64,000 nucleotides of DNA from Phoenix dactylifera (GCF_009389715.1 NC_052404.1:9618480-9682479); one strand, 5' to 3'; positions 1 through 12,340 are shown, numbered from the stretch's first letter. Numbers and translations are program-made. Notes: generated by a model not told the origin, from the letters alone.

Positions 1-176
1 AGTGGTGCCACCAGGTCCGCCCACTCTCCGGCCGCTTCGACCTCGTCGTCCCCGACCTCTTCTTCTTCAGCGAATCCACCACCCGTTCCCCCACCGCTCA
101 GCACTCGCCCACCTCCTTGATGCCCTCGGTCTCTCCAAGATCTCCAACGTCGGAGAAATTATACCCTACACCGCCA
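1..176 (+). other. Possible truncated coding fragment at window edge, unrecognised
   Basis: The first ~170 bases are GC-rich and open in frame 3 up to a stop near 176, with a hydrophobic run resembling FDLVVPDLFFF near the start. Base composition differs sharply from the AT-rich DNA that follows at about 340. It could be the end of an exon entering from the left, but I recognise no family and frame 2 is also open. No function is proposed. Confidence 0.15.
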
Positions 177-349
177 TAAGGTGTAGGGTCCAATTTCCCC
201 ACATCATGCCCGCTGGCGTGACCCGTGAAAGAAGTGCAAGGGGTGCTCCACTTCCATGTCGACGTTGGCCGGAAGGGACGGGTGTACCTTCCGCGCGAAA
301 GAATGCGGCGGGTGATCCGGCGGTGGTCGCGCGACAAAAATAAAAAAAA

Positions 350-3300
350 GGAAGGTTAATCATTCTTTCGCGCGAAAGATGCAACCGAGTCCCTGTCCGG
401 AAGGGTAACAGCTCGGAACCAGCATTCGAATACCGTTTGATCATGATCATACGGTCCCTCGCTTCTCGATTGCACGGAGAGTCATAACTGGCACTACTAA
501 CCAATTCTAATCGCTCTCAGTTTTCCAATAATAAAAAAAAAAGGAGACAACTACAGTATCGTTTCCTTTCTCAGACTAGAAAAATCAGAGAAGTGGGGAG
601 GAAGAAAGAGAGGAGAAGTGATGGTACTTCCGTACTTGGCTGGGGCTTTTACATTGGGAAGGACGGTTTGGATCACTGATTGCTTTACCTTTCCATGCCT
701 CGTTGATCTCTACCTGTTACGTTTAAGAGCACAGTACCAGTAACAAGATGAAAACCAGAGACAGAGAGAGGCTCTGGAAGATTCAAAAATTACCAGAAAC
801 GTGTGACATCATCTGCAGGTTAGAGAAATTATGAGAAGAAACATCAAGTTAATCTCGCACTCAGATGAGACAAATAAAGGGAGACACGGAGCAGCGAACG
901 AACAGTAAAGAAGTTTAACCTTCCCCTCGTAGACGATCACCAGACCGCCTCAGAAAAGACGACACAGTCCAAGAGATAGAGTGTACCAAAAAAAAAAAGA
1001 CACAGATAGAGGAGAAGAAAAAGGTTAACGAAACTAGAAAAGAGTTCTAACTGCTTGCCCGTGAGGATCCCCAGGAGCCGAAGGGCCATCCAAACGGAGA
1101 GATTCAGGATCTCCTCACTGCGATCAAAATTTTCATTAAAAATAGCAAAAAGGAGCTGAGATCGGAGAAATGTATGCAAGAGAAATCTCGGACGATGTGG
1201 AGCAGCCGACAAGGAGGAGGAGAAGCTCACCAGATTTTGATGATGTCTGGCTTACCGTGCTTCCGATTGATCTTGGTGTGCATCGTCGCCGCTATCGTAG
1301 AAATTTCCACTCAAATACAAGATATCTTCGAAACGGGACATAATGAAACGAGATCGAGAGGAGAGTTTAAGACTCACGAGATCTGGCCGAGAGGAGCTTT
1401 CCTCGCAAGAAGTTGATGGGAGAACATCTCCTCCCCCTAGAGTCTTTCGTGCCTCCTTGCTCCTTTTCGGTTCCTTAGCTCACCTCCGGAGCGCTAGCAA
1501 AGGAGGAGGAGGGCGATCGCTGAGATGAGATCGAAATGGGAGGAGGTTCCAATCAGAAGCTTAAGCTTGTGGAGTACGATAGTAGTGGGGGGCGAAATGG
1601 TCCAATAGAGAGGACAGATGCTGAGATGCGCCGGATGGGGCGGGGCAGATCGGAATACACCGCCGTCCCGCACGGCGCACGTGTGATGAGGGGGGAAAAA
1701 AAGGCGGGGGGGAGTAAGCATCGCGCCAATATATGGCACGTGCTAAGCCGATGCGTTGATCCAAGTGTCGGAAGTTCAGAGCTGTCGGTGTAGATCCGAC
1801 GGTTGTGATTTAAGTATAAACTAAGACTGTTTACCGTCAAAGTATCCTCCTCATGTTGGTTGAAAAAGTGGCATCTTTGGTGATGGGACCATCCTGCTCA
1901 AGGATACAGGTTATTTCCTGAGGATATAACAACAAAATAATGCATTTGGGGAGGGGGAATTAAAGCACAACCCATCAAAAATGCATAGAAATATTGAAAA
2001 AGTATGTGAATAGCACAGATTCTTTCATCATGCAAAGTTATAAGTAGCACTAAAGTAATCCATATAATCCAGGAAACTGTTCCACTGATGTCCATTCATA
2101 GATTCATCAATGATTTCAACTTCAGGATTAGATTGTTTTAAGCCATTCTAAGAGTGCAAAAGGTTGCTGAGCTTAAATATTTCTGAACATACTTCATTTC
2201 AGTATGCCAGAGAATTTAATTAAGACCTATAATAGGTCTACAGCTTCCAATAAAAAAACCAAGGCAGCTTGAGTAACAACAGAACAGTTCACAGAAATCA
2301 ATATTACAAGAAAAGACTTGATTAACCTCAGAGCAACTAAAAATATTACTGGTCAGTAAGAAAGGAAGAAATCTCTCTAATTTCTCAGTTTAATTACCTA
2401 AACTGAGATGTTTTTCCTTAAGTCAATCACGAAGATACGTTTATATCAAAGTGTATAAAATTACCCCTTGGTGTAGACCTTGAGAAGCAATAAGTGTTAC
2501 TTTGGACCCATCTATCACTTGCTCCGACTTCAAACTCATTGAATCTGTGAGAACTTTCCCTGTGATCAAAGTATTTGAAATTATCAGCTTTCGCTATTCT
2601 GAAAGTTCGCACTGCTAGTTTTGCATTTATTTGCATCTACCTCATAATTAAGAAAGCTATCCCAAGATTCTACATTACTTCTTCAAAATAACTAAAACAA
2701 GCTAAGAGAGAGCATAAATTATCAACAAAGTGAATAACCATGCAATTCAATGGTAATTAATTGTGCAGCATTATTTAGTAACAGGACTTTAACAACAACA
2801 ACAATAGACAATAGTGTCAAGCTTTGCGGTGTATGACTCTTTTTTTCCTAATAAATGCTTCTAAACAATATACCACACCAGTGTAGCACTACTAGCATAA
2901 GATAAACATATGAATAAATATATAAAGAAACCTTCACCTGATGTTTATGGATAGGCTTCTTCAACCATCTTTCATCGTTATTTATGATTTAAGGCTAGAT
3001 TACAAATAAATACCAGCTTAGCAACATATGGTATAAGCAAGCAGATTCCCCTGACACTTTCAAAAATGGTTGTTTCAGCTTTGCATATATATCAGGAAAG
3101 ATCATAGGTGTTATGGGAATTCTTCTCTTCATGGCAAACTGGATTAATAGACTATACTCATAAAGAATAACATGGTGAAAAAAAGAGCAATCTAACAAAG
3201 GTGATGAAAAGTCAAGATGCTCGGGTGATCATCCACAGCCCCAACATTTTATGGTTTAAATAACTTAAATCCATTTAAAGAGCATGACCTTCAACTTGGC

Positions 3301-6030
3301 TAGGAAATTAATCTGAACCTAAGACTACAGATTTAGAGACTTAATCAACGTAGACCTTTTCAGAGGCTTGAATCACAAATTCTTTTTCTATTGGCAAGAC
3401 ATCATTGCATTCAGATAAAAGTTTAAGGAAATAACAATATTCATGAAAATAACTTTAGAGTTGCAAGAAATGACGGTGTCAACTACCATTTCTTGAAGAA
3501 ATAAAGCTTGCAAATTATTCCCGTTGGATGATTTCCAACCCTTTCAGAAACACTAATAGTTAACAGAGAACCCATTTATCTCACATTACGTCTGTTTGAT
3601 CGTATACCGTAACATAAGGTACCAATCTACCTTGATAGCTCCAATACTCCACATTCTCATCCAAATACTTCTCCAATCCAAATATTCCACAAAAGAATTA
3701 CTTCTCCTTCAACATGATTCCTCCAAATCAAAAATCCTCCCGAGTATCCACCAAGAATAACTTCTTGAATCTTCCATCAATTGATTCCGAAATCGGACAT
3801 CCTACCAGATTGGTTCCAAGAACTCTAAATCTCATCGAACCAAGAACCCTAGATCGCAAAGAATGATAGAAAATCTAAATCTCATCAAAACAAGAAACCT
3901 AAGTTTCAAACACCAAGAAAATCTTCCCTGATTGGCTTCCTTCTAGGGCAAGATTTGATCTAGGGCAATGCAGAAAGATCGAAGAATTCGTGTAAAGAGA
4001 GGAGGGAGGGAGTGGAGAAGAGGGAGTGGGAGTACCTTCGAAGATAATTCGTCTAAAGTGGAATGCTTCCCCTCTTCCCTCCTCCTCTCTCTCTCTCTCT
4101 CATGTTCTTCTGGGAGCTCAACTCGCATTTGTTTTTTAGGAGTCTGGAAAAAGCGTTTGCCGACTTTAACAGGAGACTCATGTCAAAACTTAGTAATACG
4201 GTATTTTATAGGGGGTTGCCTTAAATAGATTTATAATTTTCCAGCTGACTTTAAGAAAAAGCCGTCGCTGAACGTAAGCATGTTAACAAGAAAACTTGAC
4301 CCCGGGTTCTTTTTTTTTTTTTTTGACTGATGTTAAATTAAATACAGTGTTATGCTTGAGTATTTACAAACAAGCTCGTTAATGAACAAACGTATGATAA
4401 GAGTAGGTGCCAATTGATGGAAAGTTGGAAGCATTGCAAACGACAAATTAGGTCTGGTTCATTTTACAAAAAGCATTATGTTCCAAAGCGTGCATATGTA
4501 CATGGAAAACTTGACCCCCCCCCCCCCCAAAAAAAAAAAACAAAACAAGGAAGGACATGGTGATTGCTAGGTTGCTCCTTGAGAAATTCCATGTTGGAAG
4601 TTCTTCTTTGGAAAAAAGAGTCATTTTCTATCTTGCATCTTGGGAAAATTAAAGATGGCAATTGTCAATTAAGATTAGGTTCAATAGACGATGCAAGAGG
4701 AAAACTAAATCATGAAAAAATATCAGCAATTCTAGTAAGAGACGTATGGATAGTTTGTTGTCATAGCACTCCTCCAAATAAGATACAAAGTTTAAACAAA
4801 GCTAGCTAACTTAAATATAAATAGAACCACTTAAGGCCCAAAATTAAATTTTACAATGCATTGTTAGATATATGAAATGGATATAGTCAGGGTTAAGAAT
4901 ATTGTAATTGAGCATGAATAAATTACATGGAAAGGACAATGTATACTTGTGATCTCATATATTTTAATTTTGGGAAGAAAGATTTCCATGGGCAATAGAT
5001 TATACAACGAAGGTAGCTCTCTTCCGAATCTCTCCAACTCTTCTCTTTAAGCCCTAATGAAGGTGGGATTTAAACCAAATTTCTAGTAATGTAACTATAT
5101 ATACTTTATGCTTTTTTTTAATTATATTAATGATTGAGAGCTAAGCTAAGAAGAGTATAATTTCTAAAGAAAGAGCTCGTGGACAAAATGTTCAATATCT
5201 CTTGCTTTATAATAGTAGAGTTTTGTTTTTAAGCTACTTAAGTTAAACCTGTCTAGGTGAGGCCTAACATCTCCAATGAAATTCAATATGGATTTGCTAA
5301 CACATGGAAAAAAATAATAATTTACTTTCTTTAGAGTTTCTGCATGAGGGCTGAAAGGGGTCGAATAATATCAACTATATCCAAATCTATTTTCGAATAT
5401 AGATATGGGTACTTTTTTTTTTGTTCATGGAAATATAGATTCAGATAACTATCTATAAATTTTGTCATTTTTAAATTCGAATCTGGATATCTAATAAATT
5501 CCAAAAAAGGTTATATCTAAATAATTTTGCTCTCATGCCTAAAAACAAGTATTTGACCTGCTGCTTGGATAACAACCACTAAACCACTGGGCCACATCAT
5601 TCAACTTTATTTACAATGATGGTTTATTTTCTTTATTGAAATTTCAATCATGTGATTAAGAGTTATTTAACGTATCTTATGATATTTCATATGTTAATAT
5701 TTTATTATTTTTATAAACAATCAATCCTTTCACTTGATTAAAAAATATATAATACACATTCCTACATTTGCATATATTTTTTCCAAGCTTTCTAATAAAT
5801 AGATAATTCATGATCATCTTTTATATATGTTGCAATTAAATAGTAATGGTGGTATTTAATGCACTAATGACCTAACAAGTTGATCTCTATGTAGGTTTAA
5901 TAACTATGCCTTAGACCATACCTAGCTATTCATGCATCATGTCCAATCTAGATAGTGGATTCCATTCCCATCTTTTATAATTATATCATTTAACTCTTTT
6001 TTAATCAATTATCCTATCTATGATATCTTT
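350..6030. other. AT-rich intergenic DNA, no convincing gene
   Basis: No reading frame here resembles a known protein, and the longest are short with ordinary stop density. Visible landmarks are a GC-rich patch at about 1540-1790 with two CACGTG cores, a CT microsatellite at about 4080-4101, and a C14A12 homopolymer pair at 4515-4540. Unspliced small exons cannot be excluded. Confidence 0.5.
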
Positions 6031-6060
6031 CAATTTCTTTAACCTTTTTATTAATTTATT

Positions 6061-6468
6061 ATTTCTAAATGTGTGTTATACGTGTCCAGTTGCTAAGATC
6101 TTATATCACTAACTTACATCATCCTATCTCTTAAACACATAATTATCAGAACTCACTAGATTCTACCTCTAGCGTCATTTGTTGGTTCTTGTGGATATTT
6201 TAAATCCATCATACCTCTATTAATTTCTATACCTCAATTGTCAATTAGATGACATGTTTAAAAAAAAAATACCCATCTCTCATCAATGCAAACCTCTTAT
6301 TCTCTTATCTTTCAAAGCCTTGCATTAACTTATAATTTCTAAACATGTGTTACACCTGTCCAGTTACTAATATCTTATATAACTAATTGATGTCATCCTA
6401 TCTCTCAAACAAATAATTATCAGAACCCACTAGATTCTGCCCCTAGTGTCATCTATTGGTTCCTGTGA
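6061..6468. repeat. Two direct copies of a ~135-bp segment, offset 273 bp
   Basis: The sequence starting atttctaaatgtgtgtta at 6061 recurs at 6334, and similarity runs to about 6195 and 6468. Shared landmarks are a gtccagttgctaa-like stretch and the string taattatcagaac followed by cactagattct. The copies are clearly diverged, so this is an old segmental duplication. It lies about 640 bp upstream of the glutaredoxin gene. Confidence 0.7.
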
Positions 6469-7021
6469 GTTTCCTAAACCAACAACTAGCCACCAGAGTT
6501 CTCACTTTTCAGGCTTCATTTAGGCCATTCCATAACCAAGGACCTTCTTTCCTTATTTTTCTAGGCAGATTCATGCCCTATGCCTGATCTTCTGTCAAGG
6601 GGATTGTGTCAATCTTCCATCGACAAAGGGGATTCAAGTTAAGTCAAGCATTAATTCCCCATTTGTCCCCCTTCGACACCCCAAAAACTGGCCTGATCCT
6701 CCACATCAGCACAATAATTACCATCCTTCTGCAGCTGAAGCAAGCCTTTAAATCACCTCCACAAGCCCCTCCCAGTACATGCCAACGAAATGGTAGAAAA
6801 GCAAACAATTCGGTTGACCCCGTCTCCAAATCCTCCTCCTCTAGCCTCTCCTCTTCAAAAAACCACCTTTAACCAACCAATCAAAAGCGCTCCTCCTCCT
6901 CGGCCCCACTAAAATTAGCTTTGCAGCCTCAAAGGTTTAAACCGCCGGGAAGCGAAACTATACTTCCCGATGATAAAATTAGGAAAAATTAAGGGAAAAG
7001 GGTGAAACCTTGGCCCCACCC

Positions 7022-7110
7022 ACTCTTCCGCGCGATCCCCTCCCCTCCCCTCCTCCGATTCGCTCTCACTCTCTCCCTCTCACGCGGCCATCCTCCCCAT
7101 TCCCTCACCC
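7022..7110 (+). promoter_or_regulatory. Pyrimidine-rich presumed 5'UTR of the glutaredoxin-like gene
   Basis: The 90 bases before the ATG at 7111 are nearly all C and T, with ccctcccctcccctcctcc and ctctcactctctccctctc, which is common in plant 5' leaders. No clean TATA box is seen at a definite distance. The transcription start is unknown. Confidence 0.35.
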
Positions 7111-7884
7111 GTGAAGATGTGGCCGCCGTGGGGTAGGATCCTTCGCGGCAAAGACGCCACCTCTTCCCCCTCCTCCGCCCCCTCCAAGCATCCCCTCTCC
7201 CGCTCTTCCTCCATAACCTCCTTCAAAGACATCCACACCCTCGTCGCTGAGGGGTCAGGCTCCAGCCCCGCCTCCGCCGCCATCGTGAAGGCGGCCCCGG
7301 TCTTCCACCGGGTCCGGTCGGCGTACGCTGCCCTCCGATCAGCCTCCGTCCCGAAATCCTACGGCCTCCCATCGAGGGAGGAGAAGCGGATCGTGCTCTA
7401 CTTTACCTCCCTCCGGGTGCTCCGCAAGACCTTCGAGGATTGCTGCGCCGTTCGATCCATCCTTCGCGGCTTCTGCATCGCGATCGACGAGCGGGATTTG
7501 TCGATGGATGCGGGGTTCCTCGCGGAGCTGAAGGGGATCCTCGGCCAGCGGCAGCTCAGCCTCCCCCAGGTCTTCATCGGCGGCCAGTACATCGGTGGCG
7601 CCGACGAGATCCGGCAGCTCCATGAGGCCGGCGAGCTCAAGAAGTATATGGAGGGGGTCCCGTTGGCGGCCGCCGGCGCCTGCAAGGGCTGCGGCGGGAT
7701 CCGGTTCATTTTGTGCCAGACTTGCAACGGGAGCCATAAGGTGTACACCGAGAAGTCTGGGTTCCAGAGCTGCGCCGCCTGCAACGAGAACGGCATCGTC
7801 CGATGTCCCGATTGCCGCTCCCCCGCCGTCTGGCCGATTGGAGAGATGAGGATAGATCAGAGATCTATGCAGCCATGCCCATGA
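7111..7884 (+). CDS. Glutaredoxin-like protein with C-terminal zinc-binding cysteines
   Basis: This intronless gene encodes 257 residues. The first ~85 are a Ser-rich low-complexity leader. A glutaredoxin fold follows from about residue 92, with IVLYFTSLR at 94-102 and TFEDC ending at Cys111 where classical glutaredoxins have CPYC. The cis-proline motif LPQVFI is at 151-156 and the glutathione-contact GGAD at 162-165. The tail has four CxxC pairs (C191/C194, C202/C205, C221/C224, C232/C235), as in the plant GRXCR1-like group (the At5g39865/At3g28850 type). About 22 further residues follow the last pair, which looks like an extension. The missing CPYC makes classical dithiol reductase activity doubtful, and iron-sulphur or zinc binding is equally possible. 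The start fits the GC-rich block and the CT-rich leader. Family assignment is firm; substrate is unknown. Confidence 0.92.
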   Translation: MKMWPPWGRILRGKDATSSPSSAPSKHPLSRSSSITSFKDIHTLVAEGSGSSPASAAIVKAAPVFHRVRSAYAALRSASVPKSYGLPSREEKRIVLYFTSLRVLRKTFEDCCAVRSILRGFCIAIDERDLSMDAGFLAELKGILGQRQLSLPQVFIGGQYIGGADEIRQLHEAGELKKYMEGVPLAAAGACKGCGGIRFILCQTCNGSHKVYTEKSGFQSCAACNENGIVRCPDCRSPAVWPIGEMRIDQRSMQPCP

Positions 7885-8001
7885 GAGAGGGCTATATACA
7901 GACAGGAGAGGCGTATGCTACAAGGGGGAAGCGACAAATCGCGAGTTCTGAAAGGTTTTATTTGTTTCATCAAACCCCTGCTTCTTCTTGTCTTGCCTTC
8001 G

Positions 8002-8038
8002 TTTTTTTTTGGGGGGGGGGGGGGGGGGGGGGGGGGGG
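8002..8038 (+). repeat. T9-G28 homopolymer junction
   Basis: Nine T are followed directly by 28 consecutive G, 118 bases after the glutaredoxin stop codon, so probably in its 3'UTR. A run this long can form G-quadruplexes in DNA or RNA. Its exact length is vulnerable to sequencing and assembly error. Confidence 0.85.
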
Positions 8039-8039
8039 A

Positions 8040-9080
8040 AGGAATATATAGAAGAAGAGGAAGGGACCTTGGGGGATTTCCCTTTGGAAACTATCGTTTG
8101 GAGTTTTGAATTCCTCTTCTGCTACTTTATTGAAATTTGTAATGTACTAAATGTTGTAAGATAGGGACAAACAGACCATTTCTCTTCTTTTACTTTGTCT
8201 CCCTTTGAAAATGTTTGTAAATCTAAAAAATTATGATATTTGATAAGAGGATCATGTTATGAATATGTAGCTATATATTAAATTAAAGTAAAAATTTCAT
8301 CTCCTCTCCTCTCTCTTTTTTCATAATAATTTATCATTTTTTTTCTGGTTAGATTCGATGGATAATTCAACTCAGGAAACTAAAAACTGGTCTTGGTAGG
8401 ATGGGCAACATTGTTACTGGTAGGTTTTTTGTCATTGTCAATGGTTTGTTAATTATACGGGTGTTGATTGGTTGTTTCCTAAGCTCACTTTACAAAATTT
8501 GTTTTTTTGGCATTTGGTCCATTAAAATCTGGCGATGTCCCAAAATCGAAAGTGATACGTGGTTGTGTTTTATTTCGAGGATGGAGGGGTTACAATAAGA
8601 CTTTATCATGTATCTAAAATTTTATTTTAAATTCGACGTTGTTTTTGTTTACATCGTTCATTTCAAATTCATGAGATGGGCTTTCGACCAGTATTTCCCT
8701 CTCTCAAGTTCCAAAAGCCGGCCAGAATTCCGATTCCGTGATCGTGAGAGAGCCGTCCATCTCAGCATCAACGCAGCCGCGGCGTACGGGGAAAGGTCCG
8801 GTGTTTGGTCTCGAGAGATCGCTAATTCTGTCTCAGGATGCGTCCCAAGGTGACTCATCAGCCGCTCAGCTGATGTGGCTACCACCTTTGCCAATCGATG
8901 GGCGGCACGTTATGATGCAAGGCTTGCTGATGTGGGAAACTCCCGATCCCAGAGGACTTGGGGATCCAAAGGTGAATGATGGCCTTCTTAATAATTTTCT
9001 TGATGCAAAACTGTAGTGGGAGGTGGGTTGTCACATTCAGTGCCAAGGATATGGGCTAAGAGCATCATATCCTCTTCCTT
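8040..9080. other. Intergenic DNA, no supported gene
   Basis: This stretch holds short open frames only. The piece at 8738-9016 is open for 92 codons but shows no recognisable motif and overlaps another open frame. The DNA is AT-rich up to about 8650 and more mixed after that. Confidence 0.4.
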
Positions 9081-9570
9081 ATTTATTGATTTATTTATTT
9101 ACATTGGCTGTTTACATTAATCTCGCATGAGCACTGCCATGCGAGTCTAAAGAAAAGATATATTTCAGAGGTTGGAGATTAGATTTATGACGAGTTCAGA
9201 GAATCTTTTCAGAGTGGTGAGCGGCAAAAAAGACAACTCAATCCGTAGCTCTGTTCGTCTTTCGGTAGACATGCACAACTTGGAAGGCATCACACTCTTT
9301 CAATAACCTCCAAATGTCGACTAAAAGTGGATGATCTGCCTCCCACATCCTCTCTTATAAAATCTGCTCAATAATCTTCACTGTATCTTCCTTTAGGATG
9401 ATGCTCCTAGCCTCGAGCACCTATTTGGCATGGGAGATTTTTTCCCATGCTGCTTTGAGTTCCGCTCCAGAAGCATCATATCCTTTCACCATTGACGTTC
9501 CTTTGGGTAGGATATGGGCTAAGAGCACCATGCCACTAGGGACTGCTCGTGGCGTCTCCATACATGTCGC
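9081..9570 (-). mobile_element. LINE fragment: degenerate RNase H-like C-terminus
   Basis: Read on the minus strand, the DNA encodes pieces of the RNase H-like tail of plant LINEs. First AELKAAW appears near 9450, then a LEARSIIL-like segment, then DHPLLVDIW near 9335, VVHVYRKTNRATD near 9265, and FFAAHHSEKIL. In-frame stops interrupt it. The 3' end at about 9081-9110 is an A-rich AAATAAATAAAT tail. It matches the tail of the longer LINE at 27110-29285 in order and content. It is 5'-truncated and dead. Confidence 0.75.
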
Positions 9571-10119
9571 CATAGTGTAAAGAAGGCTTCTACGCAAAGC
9601 CCATGAAGTCACCAGAGCTCGCGGGAAATAGAATGCCCAGTAACAAATCAGAGAAGCATGTATAAAATAAATAGGCTTCTGAAGCGATAGCGCGATGCCT
9701 GACAAATGGTGTAGAAGCGTATAAACAGTATAGATTTTGATGTGGGAGAAGGTGTTCAGCGACCTCTCTGTTTTCTTTATGTTTATGATGTGCGCTGGGG
9801 CCTTGAACATGGATTGTATAATTAATCTTCGATTTGAGAGGACAAAGGATTGGCAAATGTGGTAGGACAATGAGGCTCGATTTTTTTTTTTTTTGGTACA
9901 TAACAGGTGGCTCGATCTAGAAATGGATGAGATGGGCATGAGCGAGATGCTGCTTTTTGAAGGCAAGGTCGAGGAAAGTGGAAACGGGAGTGGATGGTTG
10001 GCCTCCAATGGTAGGCTCCTGCACATGGAGGGGCCTCGAGTTCAAGGTGGATTACTGAATTGTTGACAGCTAGATGTGAGATACGGTAGAAATACTGGTG
10101 ATGAAGGAGAGAGATAGAT

Positions 10120-10290
10120 ATGGCTGCGGAATGAGTAGTTTCGTATATAGCCAGTCACTTCAGAGGCACTCTGCGAGTTAGAGAAGGAGAGTTGTTTAGA
10201 GTGCTCCGAAACTTATTGTTTGCTGATATTATTGGATGTATCTATACTTGTGGATAATATAAATTATATATTTTAGAAAAAGAAAGAAAG
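10120..10290 (+). mobile_element. LINE 3'-end fragment (RNase H tail)
   Basis: One frame from about 10128 reads VVSYIASHFRGTLRV then GELFRVLRNLLF and ADIIGCIYT, the end of the LINE RNase H-like domain. An A-rich tail (gaaaaagaaagaaagaaaag) follows at about 10275-10294. A stop interrupts the frame at the start. It is a short, 5'-truncated copy, oriented opposite to the fragment at 9081-9570. Confidence 0.6.
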
Positions 10291-10738
10291 AAAAGGCAAT
10301 AGGGGTTTTGTACTTTTGGGGGTTGAGATGGAAATTTACGGTGACAGTTGTGCTTAAATGACTTTTTGGAGCCCCTCTAGTGGAGTTTGGCGACTGACAT
10401 GGAATTCCTCTCTGCAAAATCGTGTCGGAATGAAGGGTCGTGAAACAGGCATCTGGGCTCCCCTTTTGTCTCTAACTCCTCTTTGTATCTAAATAATCCT
10501 GGGGGACGATGCATTCTTAGCATGCAGTACTTACTGGAGAATGAAGAAATGGTTAGCATGGCAAGAGAGGCAAATGAGTATGAGGCAAGGGTAGGAGAAT
10601 ATAGGTTGAGACTGTATCAAAGTGGAGAGTTCACTCATTTTGGGCGTTAGTGCTAGGAGTCCCACAAATAAATATACATTGCACCAATGAATTGGAAGAA
10701 AGGATTAAACAGAAGAGAGGATAGAAACTAGAGGGAGC

Positions 10739-11133
10739 GTGATTTAGCTATATTCGAGTGGATCTCTATTTAGATCCGGTTAGATATATATTGGATAATG
10801 GAGATCTCAAATTAATAATCCGAATCATTGGATATGATCTAGTATATCTAAATTATTTATATATCAAAAATCTTGTTATTTGGAGATCTTTAATTCATGC
10901 ATCAAGTGGTTAAAATATTAGACAGTCTAAATAGAACTAAATTATATATACTTTTTGATCATTTGATGCATAAGCCAGGGACATCTGAATTATATGAATT
11001 TGGTGTATAAGTAGTTTTTAGAGATATTGAATCACATTTAATGACTTAGATCATCGATTTAGGACTTTCATTATCCAATGTAAACCTGACTGGATCTGAG
11101 TGGAGATTCCCTCGAGTATAGTCAAGTCCATGT
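10739..11133. mobile_element. ~395-bp foldback MITE, copy 1
   Basis: The two ends are long imperfect inverted repeats. The left arm contains tatattcgagtgg, atctctatttagatcc and ttggataatgg, and the right arm carries the complements (cctcgagtata, ggatctgagtggagat, cattatccaatg). Complementarity extends inward through gcatcaagtgg and its partner near 10968. No coding capacity is seen. A related element lies at 19481-19876. A TSD could not be fixed with confidence. Confidence 0.75.
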
Positions 11134-11435
11134 CTCTCTCTATAAATATATTGTTTATATGTATGTGTTTTATAATTTGTTTATCTATCTATATTTGTTA
11201 TTATTAATAGCTTGCAAAAATGTTATGAGAAAGGTTATATTTTAGTATTTGCTTGTCTGTTTATATTTGTTATTATTCATATCTTGTAAAATATTATTAG
11301 TAACATTAACTATTTTGGTACTAGATTTTGTACTAGTATCATCTTGGTATAATATGTATATGCCCAATAAATATATCTTCGGTACTGAATCTCGATTTGG
11401 TACCAAGTCTCGGACACGAAGTCTTCAATCATTAC

Positions 11436-12340
11436 TGTTGCTGGAATTTGGACCCGCGGGCGACCTCTGGGCCAGGAAGAAGGAGCTCCGGTGGGAATCG
11501 GCGAGCGGCGGTCCGGCGGCGCGCGACGTCCTCCGGGAGACCTGCAAGAAGCCGGTGGCCGGGGTTCCCGGCGCCGGCCAGTGTATGAACAGAAGCTGTC
11601 AATCTTTTGAGTTTCAATCTCCCAGCCCCCTTTAAAATGGAGAAGTTCCCCTTTTATAGAGGGGGGCTGGGTTATTTGTGATGTGACGGAGCAAACAGTC
11701 TGTCGTACGATTGGACATGTAGTGGAAATTAATGTCCGATCGTGTGAATCAATGCTGTTACTGTAGGAGATTAGGCCGAAGTTCTCAAGTCATTGTGGAG
11801 TCATGCCATCATTCGTAGCCACGCAGGTTTGCCGTAAGGGGCTTGGTGTCCGTAGACAGCAGAGGCCATACGCCTTAATTGTTGAGTAGGCTGAGTGCCT
11901 GCAGGGGCCATGCGCTTTGATTGTTGAGTAAACCGGATGCCTGCAGGAGTCATACGCATTGATTGTTGACGAAGGCAAGGCATAGTTTTTTCGGTCGCGT
12001 TGCGGGGGGATGTGACCACAGCGCACAAGTCGGGCGTCTTTGGGTTGGTAGAGCTGCTCGGATGCTTCCAGGTAGGAGGAGGTCTACTCGTCCGCCTACA
12101 GGTCGGAGGGGGTCTGCTCGGTCGGCTCCAGATCAGAGGAGGTTTGCTCAACCGGCTTCAGGTCGGAGGAGGTCTGCTCGGTCGGCTCCAGGTCGAAGGA
12201 GGTCTGCTCGACCGGCTCCAGGTCGGAGGAGGTCTGCTCGGTCGGCTCCAGGTCGGAGGGGGTCTGCTCGACCGGCTCTAGGTCGGAGAGGGTCTGCTCG
12301 GCCGTTCGTGCAAGCATGGCGACATATTTTTCCCCCAACA
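11436..12340 (+). mobile_element. Solo LTR, copy 1 (905 bp, TSD ATTAC)
   Basis: The element starts TGTTG and ends CAACA, the classic inverted LTR ends, and is flanked on both sides by the 5-bp duplication attac (11431-11435 and 12341-12345). It contains a GC-rich block with gccggtggccgg, a TATA-like tttata near 11652, and a 30-bp tandem array near its 3' end. No internal domain, primer site or second LTR is present, so it is a solo LTR left by recombination. The relative at 59734-60615 shares its start, the gccggtggccgg block and the later ttgttgagtaa-type motifs. Confidence 0.92.
12067..12304 (+). repeat. 30-bp tandem array, about 8 units, inside solo LTR
   Basis: Units of the form tccaggtcggaggaggtc plus tgctcggtcggc repeat about eight times. 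Alternate units differ at the tcggtc/tcgacc position, giving a weak 60-bp higher-order period. The array is open on both strands, which explains long artefactual reading frames here. It is absent as an array from the second solo LTR. Confidence 0.9.

Noticed and set aside
8738-9016. 92-codon frame as a small gene
   Set aside because: No motif, overlapping open frames on both strands, and no promoter or polyadenylation context.
9421-10026. 201-codon minus-strand frame
   Set aside because: Only its last ~45 codons resemble anything (a LINE RNase H piece); the rest is chance open frame.
12067-12304. CRISPR-like array
   Set aside because: Units are contiguous with no unique spacers, in a plant LTR.
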